From Flavobacterium psychrophilum (GTDB taxonomy: Bacteria; Bacteroidota; Bacteroidia; Flavobacteriales; Flavobacteriaceae), in contig CAMCVA010000003.1 of assembly GCA_945879625.1 (NCBI GenBank), forward strand, positions 62,001-126,000: DNA of 64,000 bases, read 5' to 3'. A program made the translations under genes and the position numbers. Of this stretch, positions 43,724 through 52,580 are shown one piece after another (the stretch's first letter is position 1; every line of letters begins with the position of its first letter). The notes under the pieces are model-generated. The model did not search any database. It had not been told where the DNA came from and saw only the letters and a program-made list of their open reading frames with translations.

Positions 43724-44386
43724 ATGATACAAGCCCTACATATTCATAAATATTACGACCAACTCCATGTGTTAAAAGGTGTTGATTTACACATTCAAAA
43801 AGGAGAAATTGTCTCTGTCGTTGGTGCTTCGGGAGCAGGAAAAACAACGCTGTTGCATATCTTGGGCACCTTAGACAAACCACAGAATTCAGCAGAAACC
43901 CAATTACTCATCAATGGGGAAAACGTATTGCAGCTCTCGGACAAAAAATTGGCTTTGTTTCGCAACCAACAATTGGGTTTTATTTTTCAGTTTCATCAAT
44001 TGTTACCAGAGTTTTCGGCACTCGAAAATGTGTGTATTCCAGCTTATATTGGCGGAAAAAAACAAAAAGAAACCGAAGCTGAAGCCAAGCGATTGCTCGA
44101 TTATTTAGGGCTCTCGCACCGCATAAACCACAAACCTAGCGAACTTTCTGGAGGCGAACAACAACGCGTAGCCGTAGCCCGTGCCTTGATTAATAAACCG
44201 GCCATTATTTTTGCCGATGAACCTTCGGGTAATTTAGATACTGCCTCGGCCGAAAACTTGCACCAATTGTTTTTCCAGTTGCGCGCCGATTTTGGACAAA
44301 CCTTTGTTATTGTAACCCACAACGAAGACTTGGCCAACATGGCCGATCGAAAATTGGTGATGGTAGATGGGAAAATAAGCCACTAA
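43724..44386 (+). CDS. ABC transporter ATP-binding protein, LolD/MacB-like
   Basis: Stand-alone ATPase of 220 residues from the ATG at 43724 ([20 protein letters not shown]). Walker A is [10 protein letters not shown], the Q loop [18 protein letters not shown], signature [15 protein letters not shown], Walker [13 protein letters not shown] and switch histidine VTHNEDLA. The [15 protein letters not shown] pattern is that of LolD, the ATPase extracting lipoproteins from the inner membrane, and of MacB/FtsE relatives. No permease gene is adjacent. The stop overlaps the next start in TAATG. Confidence 0.9.
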   Translation: MIQALHIHKYYDQLHVLKGVDLHIQKGEIVSVVGASGAGKTTLLHILGTLDKPQNSAETQLLINGENVLQLSDKKLALFRNQQLGFIFQFHQLLPEFSALENVCIPAYIGGKKQKETEAEAKRLLDYLGLSHRINHKPSELSGGEQQRVAVARALINKPAIIFADEPSGNLDTASAENLHQLFFQLRADFGQTFVIVTHNEDLANMADRKLVMVDGKISH

Positions 44387-45150
44387 TGCACACCACTGAC
44401 CTCCAATCCTTTCTCGACGAAAAAGCCGCCTATTACAACCAACCGGTTTTTATCGAAACTGATCCATTACAAATTCCGCATCAGTTTTCGGTGAAAGAAG
44501 ACATAGAAATTGCGGGTTTGTTGAGTGCCACGATTGCTTGGGGAAACCGCAAAATGATCATCCAAAATGCCCAACGCATGATGGAATTGATGGGCAACTC
44601 ACCCTACGATTTTGTGCGTTCACATACCGATGATCAACTCAAACCGCTCGACAATTTTGTGCACCGTACCTTCAATGGAGTTGATTTTATTAGTTTCATC
44701 AAAGGCTTAAACCACATTTACAGCAACTGCGGTGGACTCGAAGTAGTTTTTGCACAACATCAGCAGGACAATTATTTGCACCACAGCATTCATGCATTTA
44801 AAAATAAACTATTCGAGATTCCGCACGCCAAACGCAGCCACAAACACGTAGCTGATCCATTGGCCGGTTCGGCAGCCAAACGACTGCACTTGTTTTTGCG
44901 TTGGATGGTGCGCAACGACCACAAAGGCGTCGATTTGGGCATTTGGAAAAGCATTCCAAGCTCGTCCCTTTCCTGCCCGCTTGACGTGCATTCTGGTAAA
45001 GTTGCTCGTAAATTGGGTTTGCTCACCCGCAGCCAAAATGACTTTAAAGCGGTACAAGAACTCGATGTGAATCTGCGCAAATTAGACCCAATAGATCCAG
45101 TGAAATATGACTTTGCCTTGTTTGGATTGGGTGTTTTTGAGAGCTTTTAG
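44386..45150 (+). CDS. TIGR02757 family protein of unknown function
   Basis: Protein of 254 residues. It matches the Bacteroidota family TIGR02757 by its N-terminus (LQSFLDEKAAYYNQPVFIETDPLQIPHQF), the central GLLSATIAWGNRKMI and the late DVHSGKVARKLGLLTR. The helix-rich middle has a faint resemblance to helix-hairpin-helix DNA glycosylases, especially LDVHSGKVARKLGL in the place of a metal/DNA-binding turn, but this is tentative. It overlaps the upstream ATPase gene by one base and is probably co-translated. Confidence 0.85.
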   Translation: MHTTDLQSFLDEKAAYYNQPVFIETDPLQIPHQFSVKEDIEIAGLLSATIAWGNRKMIIQNAQRMMELMGNSPYDFVRSHTDDQLKPLDNFVHRTFNGVDFISFIKGLNHIYSNCGGLEVVFAQHQQDNYLHHSIHAFKNKLFEIPHAKRSHKHVADPLAGSAAKRLHLFLRWMVRNDHKGVDLGIWKSIPSSSLSCPLDVHSGKVARKLGLLTRSQNDFKAVQELDVNLRKLDPIDPVKYDFALFGLGVFESF

Positions 45151-45189
45151 CTATTCGAAATAAGTGTAGCAATAACACCTAGAATGGGT

Positions 45190-45197
45190 TACCTTTG
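45190..45197 (+). promoter_or_regulatory. -7 element before the DEAD-type helicase gene
   Basis: TACCTTTG (TAnnTTTG), 15 bases before the ATG at 45213. Confidence 0.6.
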
Positions 45198-45212
45198 CCC
45201 AAAAATTAGTAC

Positions 45213-46562
45213 ATGCGCACCTTTGAGCAGTTTCAATTACCCAAATCGGTACAAAAGGCTTTAGACGAATTGGGGTATTCGACTCCCACTCCTATTCAAG
45301 AAAAATCATTTTCGGTCATTATGTCGGGCCGGGACATGATGGGAATTGCCCAAACCGGCACTGGAAAAACTTTTGCCTATTTACTCCCTTTACTCAAATT
45401 ATACACCTTTACGCCTACCCATACACCCAAAATTGTCATTCTGGTTCCCACCCGAGAATTGGTGGTGCAAGTGGTTGAAGAAGTAGTGAAACTTACACAA
45501 TACATGTCGGTGCGCACGCTGGGAATTTATGGCGGCGTGAATATCAATACCCAAAAAACAGCCGTTTACCAGGGCATTGACATCTTGGTGGGCACACCCG
45601 GTAGAACCATGGATTTGGCGTTGGATAATGTGATTCGCTTTGATGAAACCCGAAAATTGGTGATTGATGAATTTGACGAAATGCTCAACTTGGGATTCCG
45701 AACGCAGCTCACCGCCATTTTGGCCATGATGCGCATCAAACGTCAAAATATTTTGTTCTCGGCCACCATGACCGACGAAGTGGATGCTGTACTGAACGAT
45801 TTCTTTGATTTTCCTGAAGAAGTAAGTTTGGCAGCCTCGGGCACGCCGCTCGAAAATATTGAGCAATTGAGTTATGCGGTGCCTAATTTTCACACAAAGA
45901 TCAATTTGTTTAAACAGCTATTAGCTACCAATGAATCCATCACGAGGGTACTTTTGTTTGTGAACAATAAAAAAATTGCCGATTTACTACACGAACATAT
46001 TGAGGCCGATTTCCCCGATCAATTTGGGGTAATTCACTCCAATAAATCGCAAAATTATAGATTGAATACCATGGCTAACTTTCAACAAGGCGAGTTGAGA
46101 GGAATCATTACCACTGATATTATGGCGCGTGGACTCGACATTTCTGACATTACCCACGTGATCAATTTTGAGATGCCCGAAATGCCCGAATTGTATATGC
46201 ACCGCATTGGTCGTACCGGCCGTGCCGATGCCAAAGGAACTGCCATTAGCTTGTTCACACCGCGTGAGGAAGAAATGAAGTTTAGCATCGAAGTGCTGAT
46301 GGAACGCGAAATTGATATCTTGGAACTTCCCGATACGGTAGAAATTTCGACCAAACTCATTGGTCCAGAAAAAGACAAACAGGCCTTTAAGTTTTTGCTA
46401 AAAAAACCAAAATTAGACGGCGACGGGGCGTTTCATGAAAAGGTAAAAAAGAACACCAAAGTAAATTTGGGTGGCCCATCAAAAACCAAAAAGAAAACCT
46501 CGGGTTCGGTAAATCGGAATCTATTAAAAACGCAAGCACAAAAAAGACAAAAGAAGAAATAA
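45213..46562 (+). CDS. DEAD-box-type ATP-dependent RNA helicase (DEFD variant)
   Basis: RNA helicase of 449 residues. The Q motif is FEQFQLPKSVQKALDELGY, motif I AQTGTGKT, Ia PTRELVVQ, II DEFD (in LVIDEFDEML) instead of DEAD, III SAT, IV LLFVNNKK, V TTDIMARGLDI and VI HRIGRTGR. The two acidic residues needed for Mg-ATP are kept; only the third position differs. The C-terminal 60 residues are basic and low in complexity (KKKTSGSVNRNLLKTQAQKR), for RNA binding. Likely roles are ribosome assembly or mRNA decay in the cold. Confidence 0.93.
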   Translation: MRTFEQFQLPKSVQKALDELGYSTPTPIQEKSFSVIMSGRDMMGIAQTGTGKTFAYLLPLLKLYTFTPTHTPKIVILVPTRELVVQVVEEVVKLTQYMSVRTLGIYGGVNINTQKTAVYQGIDILVGTPGRTMDLALDNVIRFDETRKLVIDEFDEMLNLGFRTQLTAILAMMRIKRQNILFSATMTDEVDAVLNDFFDFPEEVSLAASGTPLENIEQLSYAVPNFHTKINLFKQLLATNESITRVLLFVNNKKIADLLHEHIEADFPDQFGVIHSNKSQNYRLNTMANFQQGELRGIITTDIMARGLDISDITHVINFEMPEMPELYMHRIGRTGRADAKGTAISLFTPREEEMKFSIEVLMEREIDILELPDTVEISTKLIGPEKDKQAFKFLLKKPKLDGDGAFHEKVKKNTKVNLGGPSKTKKKTSGSVNRNLLKTQAQKRQKKK

Positions 46563-46597
46563 TTGAAAAATCATTGTCTTTATTTGCAGTGGATTAG

Positions 46598-46605
46598 TAC
46601 TTTTG
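46598..46605 (+). promoter_or_regulatory. -7 element before the batA operon
   Basis: TACTTTTG (TAnnTTTG) with TTG 21 bases upstream at 46574-46576; the ATG follows at 46650. Confidence 0.5.
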
Positions 46606-46649
46606 AAACACTCAAAAAACCAAAAAAACAATAGGTATTCCAATAAAAA

Positions 46650-48578
46650 ATGCATTTTAAACAGCCCGAAATTCTGTACTTTTTGTTTGCATTGGTACTG
46701 CCAATTTTGGTGCATTTGTTTCAGTTGCGGCGTTTTAAAACAGCCTATTTCACGAATGTTCGTTTCCTAAAAGACATCAGCACCCAAACCCGAAAAAGCT
46801 CCATAATAAAAAAATGGCTGCTTTTAGTAACCCGCCTGCTGCTGCTCACGTGTGTCATTTTGGCCTTTGCGCAACCGTATTTTCCATCTAGCACATCAAA
46901 AAAATCCCAACACGAAACCTACATCATTCTGGATAATTCATACAGTATGCAAGCCAAAGGCAATAAAGGCGAGTTGCTAAAGAGAAGCGTCGAAGAACTA
47001 TTGACGCAGCTACCCGAAAATCAAGTGTTTTCCTTGGTTACGGCCACGGAATCCTATTGGAATGTGACCACAAAATCCATACGAAAAGAGCTGCAACGCC
47101 TTTCATACAGCGCGATTCCATTTGAATTAGATCGGGCATTGGCACAAATAAATACCCAAACTTCGGCCCACAAAAAAAACATCTTGCTCATAACCGACGG
47201 GCTAAACGTGCAAAGTAAAACGCTCGAAAAAACGGCGGAAGAGAATCAAGTTGCAGTAGTGATTCCAAAAGCAGAAAGTGATAAAAATGTGTCCATCGAT
47301 ACGGTAGTAGTAACCGACCAAAGCGGTGATTTTTATAAAATTGACGTACGAATTGGCCAAGTGGGGCATGCAACAGTAGCTGTTCCTGTGGCGATTTATA
47401 ACGCAGACAAAGTAGTGGCCAAAACAATTGTAACTCTTAATTCAGCCTCCAAAAACACTGTTTTTACACTACCCAAGCAGCCGTTTCATGGCAGTGTGCG
47501 CATTACGGATAAAGGTTTAGAATATGACAACAGCTTGTATTTTACTTTGTCTCAGCCCAAATTTATCAAAGTAATGAGCATTGGTGAAATGGCGAAGAGT
47601 AATTTTTTGCGTCGCATATACTCCCCAGCGGAGTTTCAGTACCAAAACCAAGAATTGGCCAAATTGGATTACCATGAACTAGAAAAACAAGATGTGATTA
47701 TTATCAATGAATTGCAGCAACTCCCGCAGGCCTTGAAAACAAGCTTAAAAGCTTTTTCAAATCTAGGCGGAACACTCATTGTAATTCCAGCAATTGAACC
47801 CAATTTGCAAGCCAATTACAGCGAATTCATCAACCTATTTGGGACTTTTCAGTTGGGTTTAATGCAGCAAAATCCACAACTCATTACACAAATAGCGTTT
47901 ACGCATCCCCTCTACAAAAACGCCTTCGAAAAAAGCATCAGCAATTTTGATTATCCCAAAGTGAACAAGGGGTATATCCTAAATTCAGCCTACCCTAAGG
48001 TACTGAGTTTTGCCAATCAGCAGTCTTTTTTGGTGGCGGTACCAACAGCCAATGCTGCGGTATATGTGTTTAGTTCGAGTATTAATACGGCGAATTCAAA
48101 TTTTCAACAATCGCCACTCATTGTACCCACCTTTTATTCGATGGCTGCCTTGCATCAAAAAACGACGCAACCGTATTACACCATTGGTGAGGCCAAACAA
48201 CTGTTGGTTGAAACTAAATTGGGAAAAGAGGAGTTGTTGACAATAAAAAATCAAACAACGCAGTTTATCCCCATTCAACAACTACAAGGTCGTAAAGTAA
48301 AATTAGATTGTGCCGACTACCCTGCACAAGCTGGTAATTATGGTCTATTCAATCGTGCCGAAAAAATAGAAAACATCAGCTTTAATTATACGCGCAGCGA
48401 GAGTGAGGGGTCGGCTTCAACCCAATCGCTAGACCAACTCGAACAAGGCAGTTCTATTGAATCTGTGCTCGATGCATGGAAATCAAACACAAACGAATCG
48501 GATTTAGCCAAATGGTTTGTACTTTTGGCCTTGATATTTTTACTGCTTGAAGTGTTTATCCAAAAATTTGTCTCATGA
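46650..48578 (+). CDS. BatA-type membrane protein with vWA-like domain
   Basis: Protein of 642 residues. The N-terminus (FKQPEILYFLFALVLPILVH) and the second helix (LLLVTRLLLLTCVILAFAQPYFP) are the BatA N-terminal domain. A von Willebrand A-like domain starts at about 88 (TYIILDNSYSMQ, close to the DxSxS metal site but with N in place of the second S position). The long middle part is periplasmic, and a last helix (WFVLLALIFLLLEVFIQKF) anchors the C-terminus. Related to aerotolerance (Bat) proteins, though no MoxR or other bat gene is adjacent. Its stop overlaps the next start in ATGA. Confidence 0.88.
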   Translation: MHFKQPEILYFLFALVLPILVHLFQLRRFKTAYFTNVRFLKDISTQTRKSSIIKKWLLLVTRLLLLTCVILAFAQPYFPSSTSKKSQHETYIILDNSYSMQAKGNKGELLKRSVEELLTQLPENQVFSLVTATESYWNVTTKSIRKELQRLSYSAIPFELDRALAQINTQTSAHKKNILLITDGLNVQSKTLEKTAEENQVAVVIPKAESDKNVSIDTVVVTDQSGDFYKIDVRIGQVGHATVAVPVAIYNADKVVAKTIVTLNSASKNTVFTLPKQPFHGSVRITDKGLEYDNSLYFTLSQPKFIKVMSIGEMAKSNFLRRIYSPAEFQYQNQELAKLDYHELEKQDVIIINELQQLPQALKTSLKAFSNLGGTLIVIPAIEPNLQANYSEFINLFGTFQLGLMQQNPQLITQIAFTHPLYKNAFEKSISNFDYPKVNKGYILNSAYPKVLSFANQQSFLVAVPTANAAVYVFSSSINTANSNFQQSPLIVPTFYSMAALHQKTTQPYYTIGEAKQLLVETKLGKEELLTIKNQTTQFIPIQQLQGRKVKLDCADYPAQAGNYGLFNRAEKIENISFNYTRSESEGSASTQSLDQLEQGSSIESVLDAWKSNTNESDLAKWFVLLALIFLLLEVFIQKFVS

Positions 48579-49828
48579 AAATTGTACTCAAAAACGCCCA
48601 AATTGTTGATCCAACTAGTTCGTTTCACCAACAAAATGTAGATGTAGAAATCACCAACGGCATCATTACCCAAATGGGCAATTCACTGGCTTTAGAAGCT
48701 TCTACCAAGATGATCGAATTGGACAATTTACACCTTTCACCGGGCTGGTTTGACAGCAGTGTTTCCTTGGGCGAACCCGGGTTTGAAGACCGCGAAACCA
48801 TTGCTAATGGACTCGATGTAGCAGCAAAAAGTGGGTTTACCGCCATTGCCTTGCAACCCAATACTTTTCCCGTGCTCGACAACCAAGCACAAATTCAGTT
48901 CGTAAAAAACAAAGCACAAGGGCATGCAACCGCTTTGCATCCTATTGCTGCCTTTACCAAAGAAAGCGCCGGCAAAGACATGGCTGAATTGTTTGACATG
49001 AAAAATGCCGGAGCGATTGCGTTTGGCGATTATGCAAAAAATATAGACCAGGCCAACATCCTAAAAATTGGCATGCAATACCTGCAAGATTTTGACGGTT
49101 TGTTGTTGTTGTTTTGTCAAGACCCCAGCTTAAAAGGCCAAGGTATTGCCAACGAGGGCCTACACGCTACCCGATTGGGCATGAAAGGAATTCCGAATTT
49201 GGCCGAAGATATACAAGTGGCCCGTGCCCTATTTATTGCCGAATACACCGGCGGTAAAATTCATATTCCAACGTTATCCTCAGCCAAATCGGTGCAATTG
49301 ATACAAGAAGCCAAAGCCAAAGGAATTCGCGTAAGCTGCAGTGTGGCAGTGCATCAGTTGGTCTTGAATGACAGCTGTTTGGAACAGTTTGACAGCCGTT
49401 ATAAGGTGAGTCCGCCCTTGCGATCAGAAGCCGATCGATTGGCCTTGATTGAAGGCGTGTTAAACGGCAGCATCGATTGCATTACCAGCGACCACAACCC
49501 TATTGACATCGAACACAAAAATGTTGAATTTGATCTAGCCAAAGACGGGACTATTGGTTTAGAAAGTGCTTTTGCAGCCTTGCAAACAGTATTGCCACTA
49601 GCGGTTATAATCGAAAAACTAACTGCAGGAAAAGCAATTTTTGGATTGACACCCTCACACATAGAAGTGGGTGCACCGGCAGAACTCACCATGTTTAATC
49701 CTAAAGGAAACTGGGTTTTTGACCACGAGCACATCCGTTCTAAATCTAAAAATTCAGCTTTTATTGGACAAGCCATGAAAGGTACTGTCTATGGTATTTT
49801 TAACCAAGGTAAGTTGCGTCAAGCATGA
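48575..49828 (+). CDS. dihydroorotase-like protein lacking the metal-binding site
   Basis: Amidohydrolase-fold protein of 417 residues, similar along its length to dihydroorotase (pyrimidine synthesis step 3). The active enzyme has PGxIDxHVHxREPG; here the same place reads PGWFDSSVSLGEPG, so both metal-binding histidines are gone. Later sites are also changed: FCQDPSL for HCED, IPTLSSAKSV for VSTxxS, and DHNPID where DHAPH is expected. It therefore cannot be a normal zinc dihydroorotase. It may be a structural partner of aspartate transcarbamoylase, like the inactive PyrC' of Pseudomonas, or have a new role. It overlaps batA and the next gene by four bases each. Confidence 0.88.
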   Translation: MKIVLKNAQIVDPTSSFHQQNVDVEITNGIITQMGNSLALEASTKMIELDNLHLSPGWFDSSVSLGEPGFEDRETIANGLDVAAKSGFTAIALQPNTFPVLDNQAQIQFVKNKAQGHATALHPIAAFTKESAGKDMAELFDMKNAGAIAFGDYAKNIDQANILKIGMQYLQDFDGLLLLFCQDPSLKGQGIANEGLHATRLGMKGIPNLAEDIQVARALFIAEYTGGKIHIPTLSSAKSVQLIQEAKAKGIRVSCSVAVHQLVLNDSCLEQFDSRYKVSPPLRSEADRLALIEGVLNGSIDCITSDHNPIDIEHKNVEFDLAKDGTIGLESAFAALQTVLPLAVIIEKLTAGKAIFGLTPSHIEVGAPAELTMFNPKGNWVFDHEHIRSKSKNSAFIGQAMKGTVYGIFNQGKLRQA

Positions 49829-50151
49829 ATAAAAAAATAGAAGAGGGCAAAACCGCCGCAATTACCAGTTATATTTTACTCGTCGGAGTACTCATTGCCT
49901 TGTCGATGAATTCAGATTCCAAAAATTCATTTGCTTCGTTTCATATTCGGCAAGCGCTGGGACTATCGGTTACCTTTGTTTCACTGGGTTTATTGGTGAG
50001 TAATTTTGACAACTATATGATCAGTTCGGCCATGTGGATTTTTGTTTCTGTATTGTGGGGATATGGTATTTTTAGTGCGATAAAAGGCGAAACTACTCCG
50101 GTTCCCTTGGTGGGTAAATTGTTTCAATCGGCGTTTAAATCAATCAGCTAA
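49825..50151 (+). CDS. DUF4870/Tic20-like small membrane protein
   Basis: Protein of 108 residues with three hydrophobic helices at about 12-30, 45-62 and 67-86 and the conserved-looking NSFASFHIRQALGLS between helices one and two, as in DUF4870-like proteins. The start overlaps the dihydroorotase-like gene in ATGA and the stop overlaps the esterase start by one base, so all are translated together. Function unknown. Confidence 0.78.
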   Translation: MNKKIEEGKTAAITSYILLVGVLIALSMNSDSKNSFASFHIRQALGLSVTFVSLGLLVSNFDNYMISSAMWIFVSVLWGYGIFSAIKGETTPVPLVGKLFQSAFKSIS

Positions 50152-50807
50152 TGACTGCAATATCTACCTATTTAGTTCGACCACCCAAATTGATTGTAGA
50201 TAAAAATCCGCTGCTCTTGTTGTTGCACGGCTATGGTAGTAACGAAGCCGATTTGTTTTCGTTTGCTGCTGAACTTCCCGACGAATATTACGTAATCTCC
50301 TTGCAAGCGCCCCACGATATGCAGTACGGCAGTTATGCGTGGTATTCCATCAATTTTGATGCAGATGCAAGCAAATTCTCTGATTTGGGTGAGGCGCGTA
50401 CTTCCCGTAATCTCGTGATCTCCACCTTGGATGATTTGCAAAAAAAATATCCCATTGATGTCCAAGCAGTTACCTTAATCGGATTTAGTCAAGGTGCTAT
50501 ACTGAGTTATGCATTAGCATTATCCTATCCGGACCGCATTCAGCGTGTAGCGGCCTTGAGTGGTTATTTGAATACCGAAATCGCTGCAGCTGATTATGAA
50601 GAAAATAACTTTGCTAGCTTACAAATTTTCGCTTCACACGGCACCGTTGATCAAGTAATTCCGGTTGAATGGGCGCGAAAAGCTCCAGCTTGCTTAACGG
50701 CTATGGGCATCGCAATAGATTTCCACGAATACCCCGTAGGCCATGGCGTATCTCCTCAAAATTTTTATGATTTGCGGCAGTGGTTGGTCGCTACTCGGGT
50801 TGGATAA
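50151..50807 (+). CDS. alpha/beta-hydrolase, carboxylesterase/phospholipase (YpfH-like)
   Basis: Serine esterase of 218 residues. The oxyanion region is LLLLHGYGSNEAD, the nucleophile serine is in TLIGFSQGAILSYALAL, the acid in FASHGTVDQVIPV and the catalytic histidine in PVGHGVSPQNF. This is the PF02230 group of acyl-thioesterases and small carboxylesterases. It is the last gene of the batA operon; its final 17 bases overlap the end of the convergent lipoprotein gene. Confidence 0.92.
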   Translation: MTAISTYLVRPPKLIVDKNPLLLLLHGYGSNEADLFSFAAELPDEYYVISLQAPHDMQYGSYAWYSINFDADASKFSDLGEARTSRNLVISTLDDLQKKYPIDVQAVTLIGFSQGAILSYALALSYPDRIQRVAALSGYLNTEIAAADYEENNFASLQIFASHGTVDQVIPVEWARKAPACLTAMGIAIDFHEYPVGHGVSPQNFYDLRQWLVATRVG

Positions 50808-51219
50808 ACACCACTTTCCCTTTATAAATTAGTTTGGCTAATTTGTGTTGCGTCTGTAATTCCCAATCTCCATTGGTATATTTTCCTGTTGACAGCTGCG
50901 TCAGGATGAGCGGTTGTTTTTCGAGCAAGGTGAATAATTCTGCTCGTTTGGCTGAAGCATCCATCACTACAAAAGCGCTCATGCCATTGGGTTCTACAGG
51001 GTCTAATCGCATTCCCACTTCAAAAATGCGCACACATTCCTCACGGAGCGCCGACCAGGTATAACCAGCAGAGGTCTTACAACCGTGGGAATCTTCATCT
51101 GATCCAACAGCTTTTGGAGCGACCGTTTTTGTTTCAATTGTTTCAGGCGCTACGGTTTCGGCTTTTTGATTGCAAGACCAAATTAGCCATAGGCTGAGCA
51201 AAAGGGCAAACTTTTTCAT
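50791..51219 (-). CDS. lipoprotein of unknown function
   Basis: Protein of 142 residues with a lipoprotein signal (lipobox LIWSC, cysteine at 16), a T/E/P-rich linker up to about 45, and a domain containing HGCKTSAGYTWSALREECVRIFE and a C-terminal beta part. The two cysteines in GCKTSAGYTWSALREEC could form a disulfide. No family is recognised with certainty. It overlaps the convergent esterase gene by 17 bases and follows the next gene by one base. Confidence 0.8.
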   Translation of the reverse strand: MKKFALLLSLWLIWSCNQKAETVAPETIETKTVAPKAVGSDEDSHGCKTSAGYTWSALREECVRIFEVGMRLDPVEPNGMSAFVVMDASAKRAELFTLLEKQPLILTQLSTGKYTNGDWELQTQHKLAKLIYKGKVVFIQPE

Positions 51220-51220
51220 C

Positions 51221-51721
51221 TTATTTTTGATAGATTACCGTTTGAATTATTTCAAACGAAATGCTTTCATCTTCGTTTACAAAATACTTGAGCAACACTT
51301 CTCCCCAATACTGTCCATCGTTGTAATCGGCAATAATCCAACGGTGGTTCAAAATTTTCACCTTATTGATAATGAATTTTTGGGCGCCTATTTGGTCTTG
51401 TCCGGTGTACGGATTTCCTTTGGGATCTTGGTTAAAATCGAATAATTTTTCGGTGACATACGGTATTAGTTTCTCGTAGGCAATGAACTTTTCGTTTTGC
51501 GTGCCCTCAAAATAGTTTTGAGCATTGTCGTTGTGTGCTAATGAAAAATAATTGGCGTCGGCCAACTGGGATTTCATCGTACTGATACTATCTTGGTAAC
51601 GCTTGGTGTATGTATTGTTTTGGGCTTTTGTAAATGCCAATTCTTTCGAATAATACATGTATGTAAATACAGAAAGTAAAACCGAAATGATCGTTGCGTA
51701 TAACAGAAATGATTTTTGCAT
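51221..51721 (-). CDS. single-pass membrane protein of unknown function
   Basis: Protein of 166 residues with one N-terminal helix (about 6-23), then a coiled-coil-like region and a folded domain with DANYFSLAHNDNAQNYFEG and NHRWIIADYNDGQYWGEVLL. I recall homologues being called hydrolase, but no hydrolase motif is visible. It lies six bases after the MBL hydrolase gene and one base before the lipoprotein gene, so the three form an operon. Confidence 0.78.
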   Translation of the reverse strand: MQKSFLLYATIISVLLSVFTYMYYSKELAFTKAQNNTYTKRYQDSISTMKSQLADANYFSLAHNDNAQNYFEGTQNEKFIAYEKLIPYVTEKLFDFNQDPKGNPYTGQDQIGAQKFIINKVKILNHRWIIADYNDGQYWGEVLLKYFVNEDESISFEIIQTVIYQK

Positions 51722-51727
51722 AATATA

Positions 51728-52492
51728 TTAAATTGTGATTTCTAAGTTGTCGTATGCTACATAAACGTTGGGGGGCAACTTTTGTTGTATGGCATCGTGA
51801 AAACCAAACGCATGGCTAATGTGAGTGAGGTAGGTTTTTTTGGGTTCTAGCAACGAAATAAATTGCAAAACCTCTGCTAGATTAAAGTGCGAATGATGCG
51901 GCTCTTCGCGCAAGCAATTCACCACCAAAACGGAAAGTCCTTTGAGTTTGGCAATTTCCTCAAGTTCTATGGTTTTGACATCGGTGAGGTAGGCAAAATC
52001 ATCTATTCGATAGCCAAAAACTTGTAGGCCTGCATGATCGGCATTAATTGGAATTGCAATTTTATTGCCTAAGGCAAACGGAACATGAACTTCTACAGGA
52101 TATAGGATTACAGAAGGTGCGCCCGGGTACTTGTCTTCCGTTTCAAAAATATAATCAAATCGGCGGGCTAAGTTGGCCAAAACCCTGGCATGTGCATAGA
52201 TAGGTACACCACTGGTTTTGAAACTAAAGGGGCGAATATCGTCTAAGCCAGCTGTATGATCAGAATGCTCGTGGGTATAGAGGATGCCGTTTAAACTCGG
52301 GCAGTTGGACGCCAGCATTTGTTGGCGAAAATCCGGTCCACAATCAATCACATACGAATACGAATCCCAATGAATCCAAACCGACACACGCAATCGTTTG
52401 TCTTTTGAATCGGTACTAAGTGATACAGGATGTGTGCTCCCTATTACGGGAATTCCTTGTGAAGTGCCAGTACCTAAAAAATAGACTTTCAA
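51728..52492 (-). CDS. metallo-beta-lactamase-fold hydrolase, PhnP-like
   Basis: MBL-fold phosphodiesterase of 254 residues. Metal ligands are in THEHSDHTAGLDD near residue 78, a histidine in NADHAGLQ and one in YLTHISHAFG; DCGPDFRQQML precedes them. The opening KVYFLGTGTSQGIPVIG is typical of the PhnP/lipoate-B-linked group. Substrate could be a cyclic phosphate or a nucleotide diester. It is the first gene of a three-gene minus-strand operon. Confidence 0.9.
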   Translation of the reverse strand: MKVYFLGTGTSQGIPVIGSTHPVSLSTDSKDKRLRVSVWIHWDSYSYVIDCGPDFRQQMLASNCPSLNGILYTHEHSDHTAGLDDIRPFSFKTSGVPIYAHARVLANLARRFDYIFETEDKYPGAPSVILYPVEVHVPFALGNKIAIPINADHAGLQVFGYRIDDFAYLTDVKTIELEEIAKLKGLSVLVVNCLREEPHHSHFNLAEVLQFISLLEPKKTYLTHISHAFGFHDAIQQKLPPNVYVAYDNLEITI

Positions 52493-52549
52493 CGGATATA
52501 TTTTTCACAAAAATACTATTAATTCGCTTTTAGCAACTCTCTATTTTGT

Positions 52550-52557
52550 TAACTTTG
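52550..52557 (+). promoter_or_regulatory. -7 element before the 484-residue unknown gene
   Basis: TAACTTTG (TAnnTTTG), 23 bases before the ATG at 52581. Confidence 0.6.
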
Positions 52558-52580
52558 CGGCAGATTTACTAAAAATAAAA

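Noticed and set aside
45399..45893. 164-residue open frame on the minus strand inside the helicase gene
   Set aside because: It is antisense to a well-conserved helicase, has a composition without domain features, and no promoter; a shadow frame.
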